Shown here: positions 1 through 9,056 of the stretch, in pieces
How the letters are laid out: every line of letters starts with the position of its first letter
Numbering within the stretch: position 1 is the first letter of the stretch
Assembly (NCBI GenBank): GCA_934149465.1
Contig: CAKPEZ010000002.1
Location: forward strand, 1 to 64,000
Reading direction: 5' to 3'
Length of the DNA stretch: 64,000 nt
DNA from: an uncultured Bacilli bacterium
Lineage (GTDB): Bacteria; Bacillota_I; Bacilli_A; RF39; UBA660
The notes under the pieces: generated by a model
What the model was told of the DNA's origin: nothing
Seen by the model: the letters and a program-made list of their open reading frames with translations, nothing else
The model's database searches: none
Made by a program: the position numbers and the translations under genes

Positions 1-36
1 AAAATAGGAAATTGCCAGTAATTTTTTTTTGCTTAA

Positions 37-86
37 AAAAAGACTTTCCTCTTTCCAGTGTAACAAGAAGATGAAAGCCTTTTTTA
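37..86. terminator. Possible bidirectional terminator at window start
   Basis: An A-run and GACTTTC are mirrored by GAAAGCC and a T-run (G-U pairs allowed), with a loop of about 24 nt. T-runs flank both sides, so it could end transcripts from either direction. It separates whatever lies upstream of the window from the cysteine desulfurase gene. Confidence 0.45.
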
Positions 87-112
87 TTTTTAGTATCTAT
101 CTACATACTTTT

Positions 113-142
113 TTGAAAAATATACAATTCTTATGATATAAT
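113..142 (+). promoter_or_regulatory. Promoter of cysteine desulfurase operon
   Basis: TTGAAA (113-118), an 18 nt spacer and a perfect TATAAT (137-142) preceded by TG (extended -10). It lies just before the AGGTGAT ribosome binding site of the gene at 158. Confidence 0.65.
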
Positions 143-157
143 TATCTAGGTGATAAT

Positions 158-1288
158 ATGGTATATTTAGATTATTCTGCTACTACGCCAGTTAATAAAG
201 ACGTATTAGATGTTTATAATAAAGTTTGCTTGGAATATCCTGGCAATTCTAATTCATTTCATAAATTAGGAATAAAATCAAAAGAACTAGAAGATAAATG
301 CACAGAAAGAATTGCAGAATTACTTGGAGTAAAATCAAAAGAAATTATTTATACATCAGGTAGTTCTGAATCAAATAATACGGCAATAAAAGGAATTTGC
401 TTAAAATATCAAAATCGTGGTCGTCATATAATTACTACTAATTTAGAACATTCTTCTGTTATAAGTCCTCTAAATTATTTAGTTGACTTAGGATTTGAAG
501 TATCATTTGTTAATATTTTAGAAAATGGTTTAATAGACTTAGAACATTTAAAAACTTTACTTCGTGATGATACTATTTTAGTGAGCATTTCATATGTTGA
601 TAGCGAACTAGGAATAAAACAACCAATAAATGAAATCGGCGAAATATTAAAAGAATATCCTAAGTGTTATTTTCACGTTGATTGTACTCAAGCAATAGGA
701 AAAATAAATGTTGACTTTAAAAATATTGATTTAGCAAGTATTTCAGCACATAAGTTTTATGGCCTAAAAGGAATAGGTTTATTAATTAAAAAAGAAAATA
801 TAGTTTTAGAGCCATTAATTCATGGAGGAAAGAGTACAACTATATACCGAAGTGGAACTCCGCCACTTCCTTTAATTGCCTCTCTTACAAAAGCGTTAGA
901 ATTAATTATTCCCAATATTGATAAAAATTATGCTTATATAACAAAATTAAATAATAAAATAGTAACTACATTAAAAGAATATTCTAATGTTCATATTAAC
1001 AGTACTGATAATTCGATTATCCAAATAATTAATTTTAGTGTTTTAGGAATTAAAGCCGAAACATTTGTTCATGCTTTAGAAGAATATGATATTTATATTT
1101 CTACTAAGAGTGCTTGTTCTGATGTTCATAGTCTTTCTAAAAGTGTTTTAACTCTTACTAAAAATAAAGAATACGCTTCTTCCACTCTTAGAATAAGTTT
1201 ATCATATCTAACAACTATAGAAGAAGTTGATTATTTTTTAGAAAAATTTGATATTTGTTATAATAAATTACTTTTAAAAACTAAATAG
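158..1288 (+). CDS. Cysteine desulfurase (NifS/IscS-type, PLP-dependent)
   Basis: Class V aminotransferase-fold enzyme that removes sulfur from L-cysteine as a persulfide for Fe-S cluster or tRNA thiolation pathways; cytosolic. Visible are the N-terminal LDYSATTP motif, TSGSSESNN around residue 67, LEH (His98), the HVD cofactor-binding segment (Asp175), the PLP lysine in SAHKFYG (Lys199), YRSGTPP, and the catalytic cysteine in STKSACS (Cys320). The 376 residues are normal for the family. A good AGGTGAT ribosome binding site precedes the ATG. It is followed by two thiol-redox genes with almost no spacing, so it probably heads a small operon. No partner scaffold (IscU/SufU) or ThiI is adjacent, so its specific sulfur acceptor cannot be assigned. 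Confidence 0.93.
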   Translation: MVYLDYSATTPVNKDVLDVYNKVCLEYPGNSNSFHKLGIKSKELEDKCTERIAELLGVKSKEIIYTSGSSESNNTAIKGICLKYQNRGRHIITTNLEHSSVISPLNYLVDLGFEVSFVNILENGLIDLEHLKTLLRDDTILVSISYVDSELGIKQPINEIGEILKEYPKCYFHVDCTQAIGKINVDFKNIDLASISAHKFYGLKGIGLLIKKENIVLEPLIHGGKSTTIYRSGTPPLPLIASLTKALELIIPNIDKNYAYITKLNNKIVTTLKEYSNVHINSTDNSIIQIINFSVLGIKAETFVHALEEYDIYISTKSACSDVHSLSKSVLTLTKNKEYASSTLRISLSYLTTIEEVDYFLEKFDICYNKLLLKTK

Positions 1289-1297
1289 GTGGTAAAA

Positions 1298-1558
1298 ATG
1301 AAATTAATAAGATTTGAAGCAGTTTGGTGTCCAGCATGCTTAATAATGAAACAAAGATTAAAAAAAATTAACTTAGAAAATGTTGAACAAATAGTTTATA
1401 ATTATGATATTGATACAGAAATGGTTAATAAATATGAGATTGGTCAAATTCTACCAGTAATGATATTGGAAGATGAAAACGGACATGAATTAACTAGAAT
1501 GATTGGAGAAAAATCAATTTCTGAAATAGAAAATACTATAAAAGAGCAGGTAGGTTAA
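1298..1558 (+). CDS. Small thioredoxin-like protein
   Basis: An 86-residue thioredoxin-fold protein with the redox motif WCPAC near residue 11 and the ILPVMIL stretch, equivalent to the cis-proline loop, near residue 50. There is no signal peptide, so it should act in the cytosol. A GTG exists at 1289, but AGGTGG sits 5 nt before the ATG at 1298, so the ATG is preferred. It lies 9 nt after the cysteine desulfurase and 3 nt before a DsbD/CcdA-like membrane gene. It may pass electrons to that protein, which is inference from position. Confidence 0.8.
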   Translation: MKLIRFEAVWCPACLIMKQRLKKINLENVEQIVYNYDIDTEMVNKYEIGQILPVMILEDENGHELTRMIGEKSISEIENTIKEQVG

Positions 1559-1561
1559 AAT

Positions 1562-2785
1562 ATGAAGTATTTAAAATATATATTTTTTGGTATATTATCA
1601 GTACTATTTTTTATAAACCCAGTATTTGCCAAAGAAAATGAAAAAAACATTGTTAATTTATATTTATTTTATTCTAAAACTTGTCCTCATTGTGCCGAAG
1701 AAGAAATAGCATTAAAAGAATTAGAAGAAAAATATGATAATTTAGTAGTATATAGTTATGAAATTCATACAGAAGAAGGAATAAATAAATTACATCAAGT
1801 AGAAAATTACTATGATATTACTGTTAATTCAGTTCCTTTTACAGTAATAGGAGAAAAGAAATTTCATGGTTATAGTAGTAGCAAGAAATTAGACTTTGAT
1901 AATGTAATTAGTTATTATTCTGATCACGGATATAAAGATGAAATAGGTGAGTTATTGGGAATAGAAAAATTACCTACATATCTAATTAACGAAAAAGATG
2001 TTTCATTAGATGATTATGTAAAAAAGACTTATAATATAGATATTCCATTAATTGGAAAAATAGATTTAAAACAATTTACCATTCCTGTTATTACGATTAT
2101 GATAGGACTTTTAGACGGATTTAATCCATGTGCAATGTGGGTATTACTATTTTTAATTAGTATGCTCCTAGGAATGAAAGATAAAAAAAGAATGTGGTCT
2201 TTGGGAGTAACCTTTATCTTTACGTCTTCTATTATGTATTTTGCTTTTATGATGGCTTGGTTAAACGTCACAAAATATTTAAGTGCAATTACTTGGATTC
2301 AAATTCTAATTGGATTAGTTGCAATTGTTGGAGGAATTGTTAACTTAAGAAGCTACTTGAAAGAAAGAAAAGTAAATGGATGTCGAGTTGTTGATGATAA
2401 AAAAAGAAATAAGATTTTTGATAAAATAAAAAAATTTACAACAGAAAAAAGTTTTCTTTTAGCAACTCTTGGAGTTATTACTTTAGCTATTAGTGTTAAT
2501 CTAGTTGATCTTTTATGTTCAGCAGGACTTCCAGTTATGTATATTGAAATACTTTCTATGAATGGCTTATCAACACTTGAATATGTTTGCTATTTAATTG
2601 TTTATGTATTATTCTTTATGCTAGATGATATTATTGTCTTCTTTATTGCAATGACAACTATGCAAGTGACAGGATTTTCTACTAAATATGGTAAATTCTC
2701 TCATTTAATTGGTGGAATATTATTATTACTAATTGGTATTATTATGATTCTAAAACCAGAATGGTTGATGTTTAATTTTTCTTAA
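1562..2785 (+). CDS. Membrane thiol-disulfide protein: exported thioredoxin domain fused to CcdA/DsbD-like core
   Basis: A 407-residue protein with a signal peptide (about 1-23), an extracytoplasmic thioredoxin-like domain carrying CPHC (Cys41, Cys44), and about six membrane helices from residue 175 on. The membrane part has the NPC motif (Cys190) and a second conserved-type cysteine in VDLLCSAGLP, the pair used by CcdA/DsbD proteins to carry electrons across the membrane. It likely moves reducing power from a cytosolic thioredoxin (perhaps the gene just upstream) to exported proteins. Many exported proteins in this window carry Cys pairs (28886, 48655), which would be natural clients. The domain order, thioredoxin first and membrane core second, differs from DsbD of Gram-negatives. 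Confidence 0.82.
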   Translation: MKYLKYIFFGILSVLFFINPVFAKENEKNIVNLYLFYSKTCPHCAEEEIALKELEEKYDNLVVYSYEIHTEEGINKLHQVENYYDITVNSVPFTVIGEKKFHGYSSSKKLDFDNVISYYSDHGYKDEIGELLGIEKLPTYLINEKDVSLDDYVKKTYNIDIPLIGKIDLKQFTIPVITIMIGLLDGFNPCAMWVLLFLISMLLGMKDKKRMWSLGVTFIFTSSIMYFAFMMAWLNVTKYLSAITWIQILIGLVAIVGGIVNLRSYLKERKVNGCRVVDDKKRNKIFDKIKKFTTEKSFLLATLGVITLAISVNLVDLLCSAGLPVMYIEILSMNGLSTLEYVCYLIVYVLFFMLDDIIVFFIAMTTMQVTGFSTKYGKFSHLIGGILLLLIGIIMILKPEWLMFNFS

Positions 2786-2810
2786 AATATTAAATTAACG
2801 CATATATAAC

Positions 2811-2840
2811 AAAAAAAATCAAGAAATTCTTGATTTTTTT
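2811..2840. terminator. Bidirectional terminator between converging genes
   Basis: AAATCAAGAA and TTCTTGATTT form a near-perfect stem flanked by an A-run and a T-run. It lies between the plus-strand thiol gene (stop 2785) and the minus-strand rpsD stop (2842), so it can serve both. Confidence 0.85.
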
Positions 2841-2841
2841 A

Positions 2842-3447
2842 TTATACTCTACTATAGAATTCAACGATTAATGCTTCATTGATATCAGCATTTAATTCGC
2901 TTCTTTCAGGATATCTAACATAAGTACCTTGTTTCTTAGCTTCATCGTAGCTAACAAAGTCAACTCTCTTAGTATTATTAGCAAGAGCAATTTCAATACC
3001 AGTATGATTTAAAGAAGATTCCTTAATACCAATTACATCACCAGGTTTTACTTGATATGATGGAATATTTACTTTATTTCCATTAACAGTAATATGACCA
3101 TGATTAACTAATTGTCTAGCACCTCTTCTAGTATTAGCAAAACCTAAACGATAAACTAAATTATCTAATCTGCTTTCTAATAATCTTAAGAAGTTTTCGC
3201 CATGAACACCTTTTAATTTACCAGCTTGTTCAAATAACTTACGGAATTGCTTTTCAGTTAATCCATACATAAATCTTACTTTTTGTTTTTCAGTTAATTG
3301 AATAGCATAGTTAGAAGGTTTTCTCTTCCTTTCATTACCATGTTGTCCTGGACCATAAGGTCTTTTTGCAATGTCTTTACCGTTTTCTTTAATAGAAAAA
3401 GATACACGACGTGCTTGTTTGTTTGCTGAGCCTGTATAACGAGCCAT
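2842..3447 (-). CDS. rpsD: 30S ribosomal protein S4
   Basis: Primary 16S rRNA-binding protein that starts assembly of the small subunit body. The 201-residue length and the features are typical: N-terminal MARYTG, the YGPGQHG region, EKQK, FLRLLESRLDNLVYRLGFA, and the S4 RNA-binding motif RQLVNHGHITVNG. The N-terminal part lacks the four-cysteine zinc motif found in some S4 paralogues. A strong AAGGAGGAAAAAG ribosome binding site precedes the ATG. As in other Bacilli it is a single-gene unit, here with its own promoter, a leader of about 130 nt and a terminator. Confidence 0.98.
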   Translation of the reverse strand: MARYTGSANKQARRVSFSIKENGKDIAKRPYGPGQHGNERKRKPSNYAIQLTEKQKVRFMYGLTEKQFRKLFEQAGKLKGVHGENFLRLLESRLDNLVYRLGFANTRRGARQLVNHGHITVNGNKVNIPSYQVKPGDVIGIKESSLNHTGIEIALANNTKRVDFVSYDEAKKQGTYVRYPERSELNADINEALIVEFYSRV

Positions 3448-3579
3448 TTTCTTTTTCCTCCTTCTTTATTTGAGAGGCTATTTTAAAACTATAGGGTGTT
3501 TTATTTGGTTTTTCGCTTGCAGCAATAAGTTACTAGACGATAACACATTATAATTCTAAAAATAGACGCTGCCAAATGT
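3448..3579 (-). promoter_or_regulatory. rpsD 5' leader, candidate S4 autoregulatory RNA
   Basis: About 130 nt lie between the predicted start of transcription and the rpsD ATG. In Bacilli, S4 represses its own mRNA by binding a structured leader. The length and position here fit, but I cannot fold it or match a covariance model by eye. Confidence 0.4.
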
Positions 3580-3585
3580 ATTAAT

Positions 3586-3614
3586 ATTATATTATCAATA
3601 TATTAATAAGTCAA
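3586..3614 (-). promoter_or_regulatory. rpsD promoter
   Basis: Read on the minus strand: TTGACT, a 17 nt spacer and a perfect TATAAT. This is one of the best sigma-A-type promoters in the window, as expected for a ribosomal protein gene. Confidence 0.85.
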
Positions 3615-3668
3615 GCCTTATTTCTTAATAAAAAAGAGAAAGTTAGTGTAAAATTGATGTCAAACATA

Positions 3669-3797
3669 TCGACTTTAATAACTTTTATGATATACTTACT
3701 TTGATAATGATAGTAGGAAGGCTAATCATTATACATAAGGGGGTAAGAGAAAGCACCACTAAATAACTAAATTAGCGACAATAATAAGGAGGTTAAA
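3669..3797 (+). promoter_or_regulatory. Promoter and untranslated leader of the surface protein at 3798
   Basis: TCGACT (3669-3674), a 16 nt spacer and TATACT (3691-3696) with an extended TG. The roughly 95 nt leader that follows contains a hairpin (ATAATGAT near 3706 with ATCATTAT near 3727) and a GGGGGTAAGAG stretch before the AAGGAGG ribosome binding site. I looked for a known riboswitch and did not recognise one. Confidence 0.5.
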
Positions 3798-6206
3798 ATG
3801 AAAAAACTACTAAAGTCATTATTGGTAATAGCACTATTATTTTCATATTTTTTACCAACAATTGAAGTATTTGCCGATACACTTGATCCAAGTGTAGTTG
3901 AAGAAGAAAATAATAGTATTAATAATGAACTTTTAAATGAAAATAAAAAAATAACATCTTTAGAAAGTCAAACTATTAAAGTTTATAATCCTAAAGATGA
4001 TAGTGAGATTACAGATGTAGGTGGGACTTATCAAATAGATAAGAATATCTTAAACGCTGAATCTACTATAAAAATTGTCTCAAATAAAAAGAATTTAGAA
4101 TTAACACCAGAAAATGATTATCATGAAGTTACTTATATTAATAATATATTATATTCATATGAAACATATACTGGTGAAGAACTTGCTAATAAAGATGATG
4201 AAATAGCATTATCTAATTTATTAGATGGAACTTATTCAATAAAAAATATTATTTTTGATGAAGAATTTAACATAATAGGAAGCTATGAATTAACTATAGA
4301 ATATTCTAACAGTGGTAATTCTATTACTATAAAAACATTAGAAGAGGTTAAAAAGTTAAACTATTATGATTTAGTTAATTTACTTGTTAATTATCAAGTA
4401 CTAGATGAAAATGAATTTACAGAAGACGCTAATTTATATATCAGTAATATAATTGAAAATTATGATGAAGTTATTTTTGATTTGCTTTTAAACTATTCCC
4501 CAGCAGGCTCTAATAATAATTATGATTCTCAGTATGAATTTGACGGAGATTTATACAAGATTGTAGAAGGATTATATGGAGTATTTGATTATGATTTAGA
4601 TTTGGGATATGGAACAACTGTATTAGAATTAAAAGAATCAATTTTAAATGATAGTATCTATTCATTTAATAGCGTTCAAATAAAAAATGAAGATGGTTCA
4701 ATAGCAGATGATTCTAAATTATTAGAAACGGGAATGATACTTAGTATTAAACTTTTAAATTTAGAAATTAATTATCATATTATTGTTAAAGGAAATCTTG
4801 TAAATGAAAACGGTATTATAGATGCTAATGATTTTGATGAAATAATTTTAATTGCACTTGAAATGTCTGAAGTTTCTAAATTATATTCAATAGCGGCTGA
4901 TATTGTAGAAGATAAGGTTATTAATATCTTTGATGTTGCTAATTTATTATCTTACTATGAAAATGTTGAACAAGAGCAAAACAGATATCAAACTGAAATT
5001 AACTTAGTTTCAAATTATACTGATGTTAATGTTGGAGATATATTTACTGTTCAATTAATATCAAATGGTACTGAAAGTTTACTTACTGGTTTAGAAGGTA
5101 TTTTAAATTTTGATCCAAGTATGATATCTCTTGAAAATGTATACTTTAATGGAAATATTACTGATTGGTTTGGTAATATGAATCTTGATTCTAGTAGCAA
5201 ATTATTTGGTAAATTTATTTACTTGGGTACAGATTCAATTAGTGAAAATGAAAATATTCTAACATTTGAATTTAAAGCATTGAAAGATGGAAATATAAAT
5301 ATTAGTTTAAATGAACCATTAGCAGTTAATAATTTTAATGAAGTAATGTTAGTTAATAATGAAGAAGGAAATACTAAAGCATATGAATTAAATATTACTT
5401 CTCATAGAGTATTAAGTAGTAATGCTAATATAAATAGTATCTCTCTTTCTTCTGGTAGCATAAGTCCAAGCTTTTCACCTGATATTACTAGTTATCAATT
5501 ATTTGTTCCATCATATGTTAATAGTTTAACAATTGATGGAGTACTTGCTGATATGCTTGCTAGTACTGATGGATTTAAGACTTATGAACTTTTAAATAAT
5601 TATACTTCAATTGAATTAGTAGTAACTGCTGAAGATGGTACTACTAAAACATATACTATCAATGTTATTAAATATGATGTAAAATCAAGCGATAATTATT
5701 TAACATCACTAGAAATTAAAGGCTATGAATTTAAATTCAATAAATATACTACTAATTATGATATTACAATAAAGAATAACGTTAAGAGTTTGGATATTTC
5801 TTATATTGTAAGTGATCCAAAGGCAACTGTTGAAATTATTGGTAATACTAATTTAAAAGATCAAGATAAAGTATCTGTAATAGTAACAGCAGAAAATGGT
5901 AGTCAAAGAACATATACAATTACTGTTCATAAAGAAAGCCCAACTGTAATTGACGATCCAGGAAAAAATGATACTAAAGATAGTAGTAGTTTTAACTTTA
6001 CCAAACTTATCTTAATATTATTAATTATTGCTGTAATAGTAGGACTTATTTATATGTTATTTAGAGGAGATAAAGAAGAAAACGCTAAATTTGATAAATT
6101 AGATAAGGACTTATCTCCAAATAAGCCAAACAATAATTTTAATGCAAACCCTAATAAAGATAAACAGAAAAAAAAGAATGATAAAAATGTTAAGCGTAAA
6201 TCTTAA
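3798..6206 (+). CDS. Membrane-anchored surface protein with dockerin-like, cohesin-like and cadherin-like domains
   Basis: An 802-residue exported protein with a signal peptide (about 1-26), then an N-terminal region of unknown fold. A pair of dockerin-like segments lies around residues 335-395 (NENGIIDANDFDEI and EDKVINIFDVANLL). A cohesin-like beta domain spans about 405-535 (VNVGDIFTVQL ... GLEGILNFDPSMISLENV). Two cadherin-like beta-sandwich domains span about 545-625 and 632-715, each ending in an AEDGT/AENGS-type turn plus TYTI. One membrane helix near 732-755 and a basic cytoplasmic tail close the protein. The function is unknown. The same domains recur in the genes at 23330 and 25389, which suggests it belongs to one cohesin-dockerin surface scaffold. 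The dockerin loops are degenerate, so calcium binding is uncertain. Confidence 0.7.
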   Translation: MKKLLKSLLVIALLFSYFLPTIEVFADTLDPSVVEEENNSINNELLNENKKITSLESQTIKVYNPKDDSEITDVGGTYQIDKNILNAESTIKIVSNKKNLELTPENDYHEVTYINNILYSYETYTGEELANKDDEIALSNLLDGTYSIKNIIFDEEFNIIGSYELTIEYSNSGNSITIKTLEEVKKLNYYDLVNLLVNYQVLDENEFTEDANLYISNIIENYDEVIFDLLLNYSPAGSNNNYDSQYEFDGDLYKIVEGLYGVFDYDLDLGYGTTVLELKESILNDSIYSFNSVQIKNEDGSIADDSKLLETGMILSIKLLNLEINYHIIVKGNLVNENGIIDANDFDEIILIALEMSEVSKLYSIAADIVEDKVINIFDVANLLSYYENVEQEQNRYQTEINLVSNYTDVNVGDIFTVQLISNGTESLLTGLEGILNFDPSMISLENVYFNGNITDWFGNMNLDSSSKLFGKFIYLGTDSISENENILTFEFKALKDGNINISLNEPLAVNNFNEVMLVNNEEGNTKAYELNITSHRVLSSNANINSISLSSGSISPSFSPDITSYQLFVPSYVNSLTIDGVLADMLASTDGFKTYELLNNYTSIELVVTAEDGTTKTYTINVIKYDVKSSDNYLTSLEIKGYEFKFNKYTTNYDITIKNNVKSLDISYIVSDPKATVEIIGNTNLKDQDKVSVIVTAENGSQRTYTITVHKESPTVIDDPGKNDTKDSSSFNFTKLILILLIIAVIVGLIYMLFRGDKEENAKFDKLDKDLSPNKPNNNFNANPNKDKQKKKNDKNVKRKS

Positions 6207-6216
6207 CATTTTTTCA
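6184..6216 (+). terminator. Terminator overlapping the end of the surface protein gene
   Basis: AAAATGTTAAG and CTTAACATTTT form an 11-bp stem followed by a T-run. The stop codon of the preceding gene lies in the downstream arm. Confidence 0.8.
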
Positions 6217-6284
6217 TTTTACTATGTAAAATTGTCTAATTTTGTGATAGAATAATAATATATAGAATGTAGGATGGTGATTAT

Positions 6285-8012
6285 ATGGGTGATAATGTTG
6301 TTATGCTTATAGTAATTTCATCTATAATTGCTCTTATTATACTAAGCGTTATTACCATCACTCTTATAAGAAAATTAAAAGCAGATAAATATAAAAAAGA
6401 AATTCAAGAATTAGATGTTGAAAAAAACATGATAGTAGGAGTGCCTATTTTATCAGAAATATCTAAAGTTAGAGATTTAGTAAAGACAGATAATTTAAAA
6501 AACAAGTTAGACTATTGGGATAATACTTTTAAAGAAATAAAAGATGATAGATTAACTAAGCTTTCTGATTTACTTTTAGAAGCCGATGAACTTTTAGAGC
6601 GGAGACAGTATGTTCCTGTAGTGCAGAAGATTGCTAGTATTGAAATAGAAATAGCTGAGTTAAAAACTAAAATTAATTTGCTTTTAGATGAAATAAAGAC
6701 TATAACTAAATCAGAAGAAAGAAATCGTTCTATTGTAACAAAGTTAAAAATTCAATATAGAGAGTTACAAAGTAAATATGAAAGAACGGAAAAAGATTAT
6801 GGCGAAGTAGGAGAATCTTTATTAGCAGAGTTTGAAAAAATAGATAAGATGTTTCAAACTTTTGAAGACGCGATGGATAATAATGATTATGTTGAAGTAG
6901 AGAAAGTAGTTGCAAATCTAGAAGATCTTATTAATAATTTAAAGAATTTATTGGAAGAATTACCTTCAGTAATACTACTTTGTAAGATAATTATTCCAAA
7001 GAAGATTGAAGATGCTTCTATTATGTATTCAAGAATGGTTAGAGATGGATACCCACTTGATTATTTAAATGTAGAATATAATATCAAAGAAATTAATAAT
7101 AAATTAGAAGTTATATTTAATAATTTAAAAAAATTACAAGTAGGAGATTCTGAAATAGAATTAAAAACTATTTTGGATTATTTTGATGTCTTATATAATA
7201 GCTTTGACAATGAGAAAAATTGTAAAAATTTATTTTATGAAAATACTAAAGCTTTTAAAGCAAAATTAGAAAAAATAAATAAAATTTTATATGATATTTA
7301 TTTGAGCCTTGATGATATAAAATTAACTTATGATTTGAAAGATGAAGAAATTTATAAATTTGATGAGATTAATGAACGTTTAGAAAAAATTAATGATGAT
7401 TTTAAGACTTTGCTTGCTCATGGAAAAGGAAAAACATTTGCATATTCTAAACTAGGGCAAGAATTAGATGGTTTAAATGAACGCTTAGGTAATTTACAAG
7501 ATGATCTTGATAACCAGCTTCGTTCTATTACTAGTATGAAAGATGATGAATATAGGGCAAAAGAACAACTAGAAACTATTCAAAAATTATTAAAAGATTC
7601 TAAATTAAAATTAAAGGACTATAAAATACCAGTTATTCCAAATAGTTATTTTATTGAATTAAAAGAAACTCAAGAAGCAATAAGAGAAGTAATAAAAGAA
7701 TTAAATAAAAAACCAATAGTTATAAAAATATTGAATATTAGAGTAGATACGGCCCGTGATTTGGTATTTAAAATTTATAATAGAACTAATGATTTAATTA
7801 AAACTTCTATGTTAACAGAAAGAGTAATTTTATATGGGAATAGATATCGTAGCAATTATCCTGAAATAGATAAAAGCTTAGAGAAGGCGGAATCTTTATT
7901 TAATAAGGGTTTATATTCTCAATCACTTGATATTTCTGTAAAAGCAATAGAACAAGTAGAAAATGGAATATTTGAAAAAATATCAGAAAGTGTTATGCAA
8001 GAATTAAAATAG
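6285..8012 (+). CDS. ezrA: Septation ring formation regulator EzrA
   Basis: A membrane-anchored regulator of FtsZ ring placement. Of its 575 residues, one N-terminal helix (about 5-28) is followed by a short basic stretch and a long alpha-helical coiled-coil body with spectrin-like repeats. Near the C-terminus it has YGNRYRSNYPE followed by an amphipathic AES-rich segment, matching the C-terminal patch of Bacillus EzrA (about 562 aa). GGATGGTGAT provides the ribosome binding site. SepF and a DivIVA-like protein are encoded 10 kb away. The next gene is an unrelated Asn-rich membrane protein with its own promoter. Confidence 0.88.
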   Translation: MGDNVVMLIVISSIIALIILSVITITLIRKLKADKYKKEIQELDVEKNMIVGVPILSEISKVRDLVKTDNLKNKLDYWDNTFKEIKDDRLTKLSDLLLEADELLERRQYVPVVQKIASIEIEIAELKTKINLLLDEIKTITKSEERNRSIVTKLKIQYRELQSKYERTEKDYGEVGESLLAEFEKIDKMFQTFEDAMDNNDYVEVEKVVANLEDLINNLKNLLEELPSVILLCKIIIPKKIEDASIMYSRMVRDGYPLDYLNVEYNIKEINNKLEVIFNNLKKLQVGDSEIELKTILDYFDVLYNSFDNEKNCKNLFYENTKAFKAKLEKINKILYDIYLSLDDIKLTYDLKDEEIYKFDEINERLEKINDDFKTLLAHGKGKTFAYSKLGQELDGLNERLGNLQDDLDNQLRSITSMKDDEYRAKEQLETIQKLLKDSKLKLKDYKIPVIPNSYFIELKETQEAIREVIKELNKKPIVIKILNIRVDTARDLVFKIYNRTNDLIKTSMLTERVILYGNRYRSNYPEIDKSLEKAESLFNKGLYSQSLDISVKAIEQVENGIFEKISESVMQELK

Positions 8013-8023
8013 TAATAAGATAA

Positions 8024-8052
8024 TTGATTTTTCTTTTAAAGTGTGTTATTAT
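8024..8052 (+). promoter_or_regulatory. Promoter of the Asn-rich membrane protein gene
   Basis: TTGATT (8024-8029), a 17 nt spacer and TATTAT (8047-8052). Confidence 0.55.
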
Positions 8053-8090
8053 CTTTATAGAATAAATAGAGTAAAAGGTGGAGGAAATTT

Positions 8091-8987
8091 ATGAGCTTTA
8101 TTGATTATTTAATTGAAAATTATATATGGCTAGTAGTGGTAATTGTAATTATTATTGTAACAATTATTGGCTTTATAGCAGATCGTAAAAATAGTAAGAA
8201 AGTAAAAAAACAAAAAGAACTTGATCGTGAATTGGTAGAAGAGCCTATAAATAATAATACTTTAGATACTAGTACTTCTAATTTAAATGATATTACTAAT
8301 TTAGATATACCAAGTGCTAACGTTAATGATAGTGTTCCTAATATGAGTATGTCTAATAATATGGCTAATGATAACATGACTAGTGTAAATATGCCTAATA
8401 TGATAGATAACATAAATGCTCAAGGAATTTCTAATAAAGTTCCTCTAGATAATCAAGAACAAGTAGTTAGTCCTAATATAGTAGATATCTCACAACCAGA
8501 GCCTACGCCTATTAATAATGTGCCATATGTTAATGAGAAAATTCCTACTGATATTAGAGAAGTAAATAATAATTCTAATAGTATAGATGAAGAAATACCA
8601 TTTGTTAGAATAGAAAAGCCACCTGTAAGTGCTTCAAATAATAATTATCAAGTAAATGATAACAATCTATCTAAACAAATAGATACTCCTAATATAGTAA
8701 ATATTCCAGTAGATAAACCTGTTAATAATATTAACTATTCAGAACCAGCATCTTCTAGCAATGTAAGTCCAGAAATTCCTTATGTTAAGATAGAAGATTA
8801 TAATCATTCAGTAGAAGATACTAAAAAAGAAGAAATACCTAATAATAATTATTCTTATGAGCATCCAAATAATAATGGTGCTCCAGTATATGAAAATGAA
8901 TGGGATAATGTTAAGATTATTGATAGCCCTAATGTTAAAACAGTCGATAATATCGAATCAGAAGACGATGATATGTGGAAATTATAA
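8091..8987 (+). CDS. Asn-rich single-pass membrane protein of unknown function
   Basis: 298 residues: an N-terminal membrane helix (about 9-28), a short basic segment (DRKNSKKVKKQK) and a long low-complexity tail rich in Asn, Ser, Pro and Asp. It contains loose repeats of the type IPFVRIEKP, EIPYVKIEDY and NVKIIDSPNV. The positive-inside rule puts the tail in the cytoplasm. The last residues (acidic DDDMWKL) look like a short linear motif. I recognise no family. The repeated P-[FY]-V-[RK]-I-E motif may be a protein-binding element, which is a guess. The location right after ezrA suggests, but does not show, a link to the envelope or division. Confidence 0.6.
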   Translation: MSFIDYLIENYIWLVVVIVIIIVTIIGFIADRKNSKKVKKQKELDRELVEEPINNNTLDTSTSNLNDITNLDIPSANVNDSVPNMSMSNNMANDNMTSVNMPNMIDNINAQGISNKVPLDNQEQVVSPNIVDISQPEPTPINNVPYVNEKIPTDIREVNNNSNSIDEEIPFVRIEKPPVSASNNNYQVNDNNLSKQIDTPNIVNIPVDKPVNNINYSEPASSSNVSPEIPYVKIEDYNHSVEDTKKEEIPNNNYSYEHPNNNGAPVYENEWDNVKIIDSPNVKTVDNIESEDDDMWKL

Positions 8988-9010
8988 AAGCTTTTAATTA
9001 AGCTTTTTTT
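8986..9010 (+). terminator. Terminator after the Asn-rich protein gene
   Basis: AAAAGCTT and AAGCTTTT with a 6 nt loop and a T-run. Confidence 0.8.
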
Positions 9011-9056
9011 CTTTATAAAATAATAAATTTCGTATATAATATAGATAGGTGATAAA

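Noticed and set aside
3700..3797. Cyclic-di-GMP-II riboswitch before the surface protein
   Set aside because: Some short motifs look alike, but the conserved pairing regions could not be found by eye.
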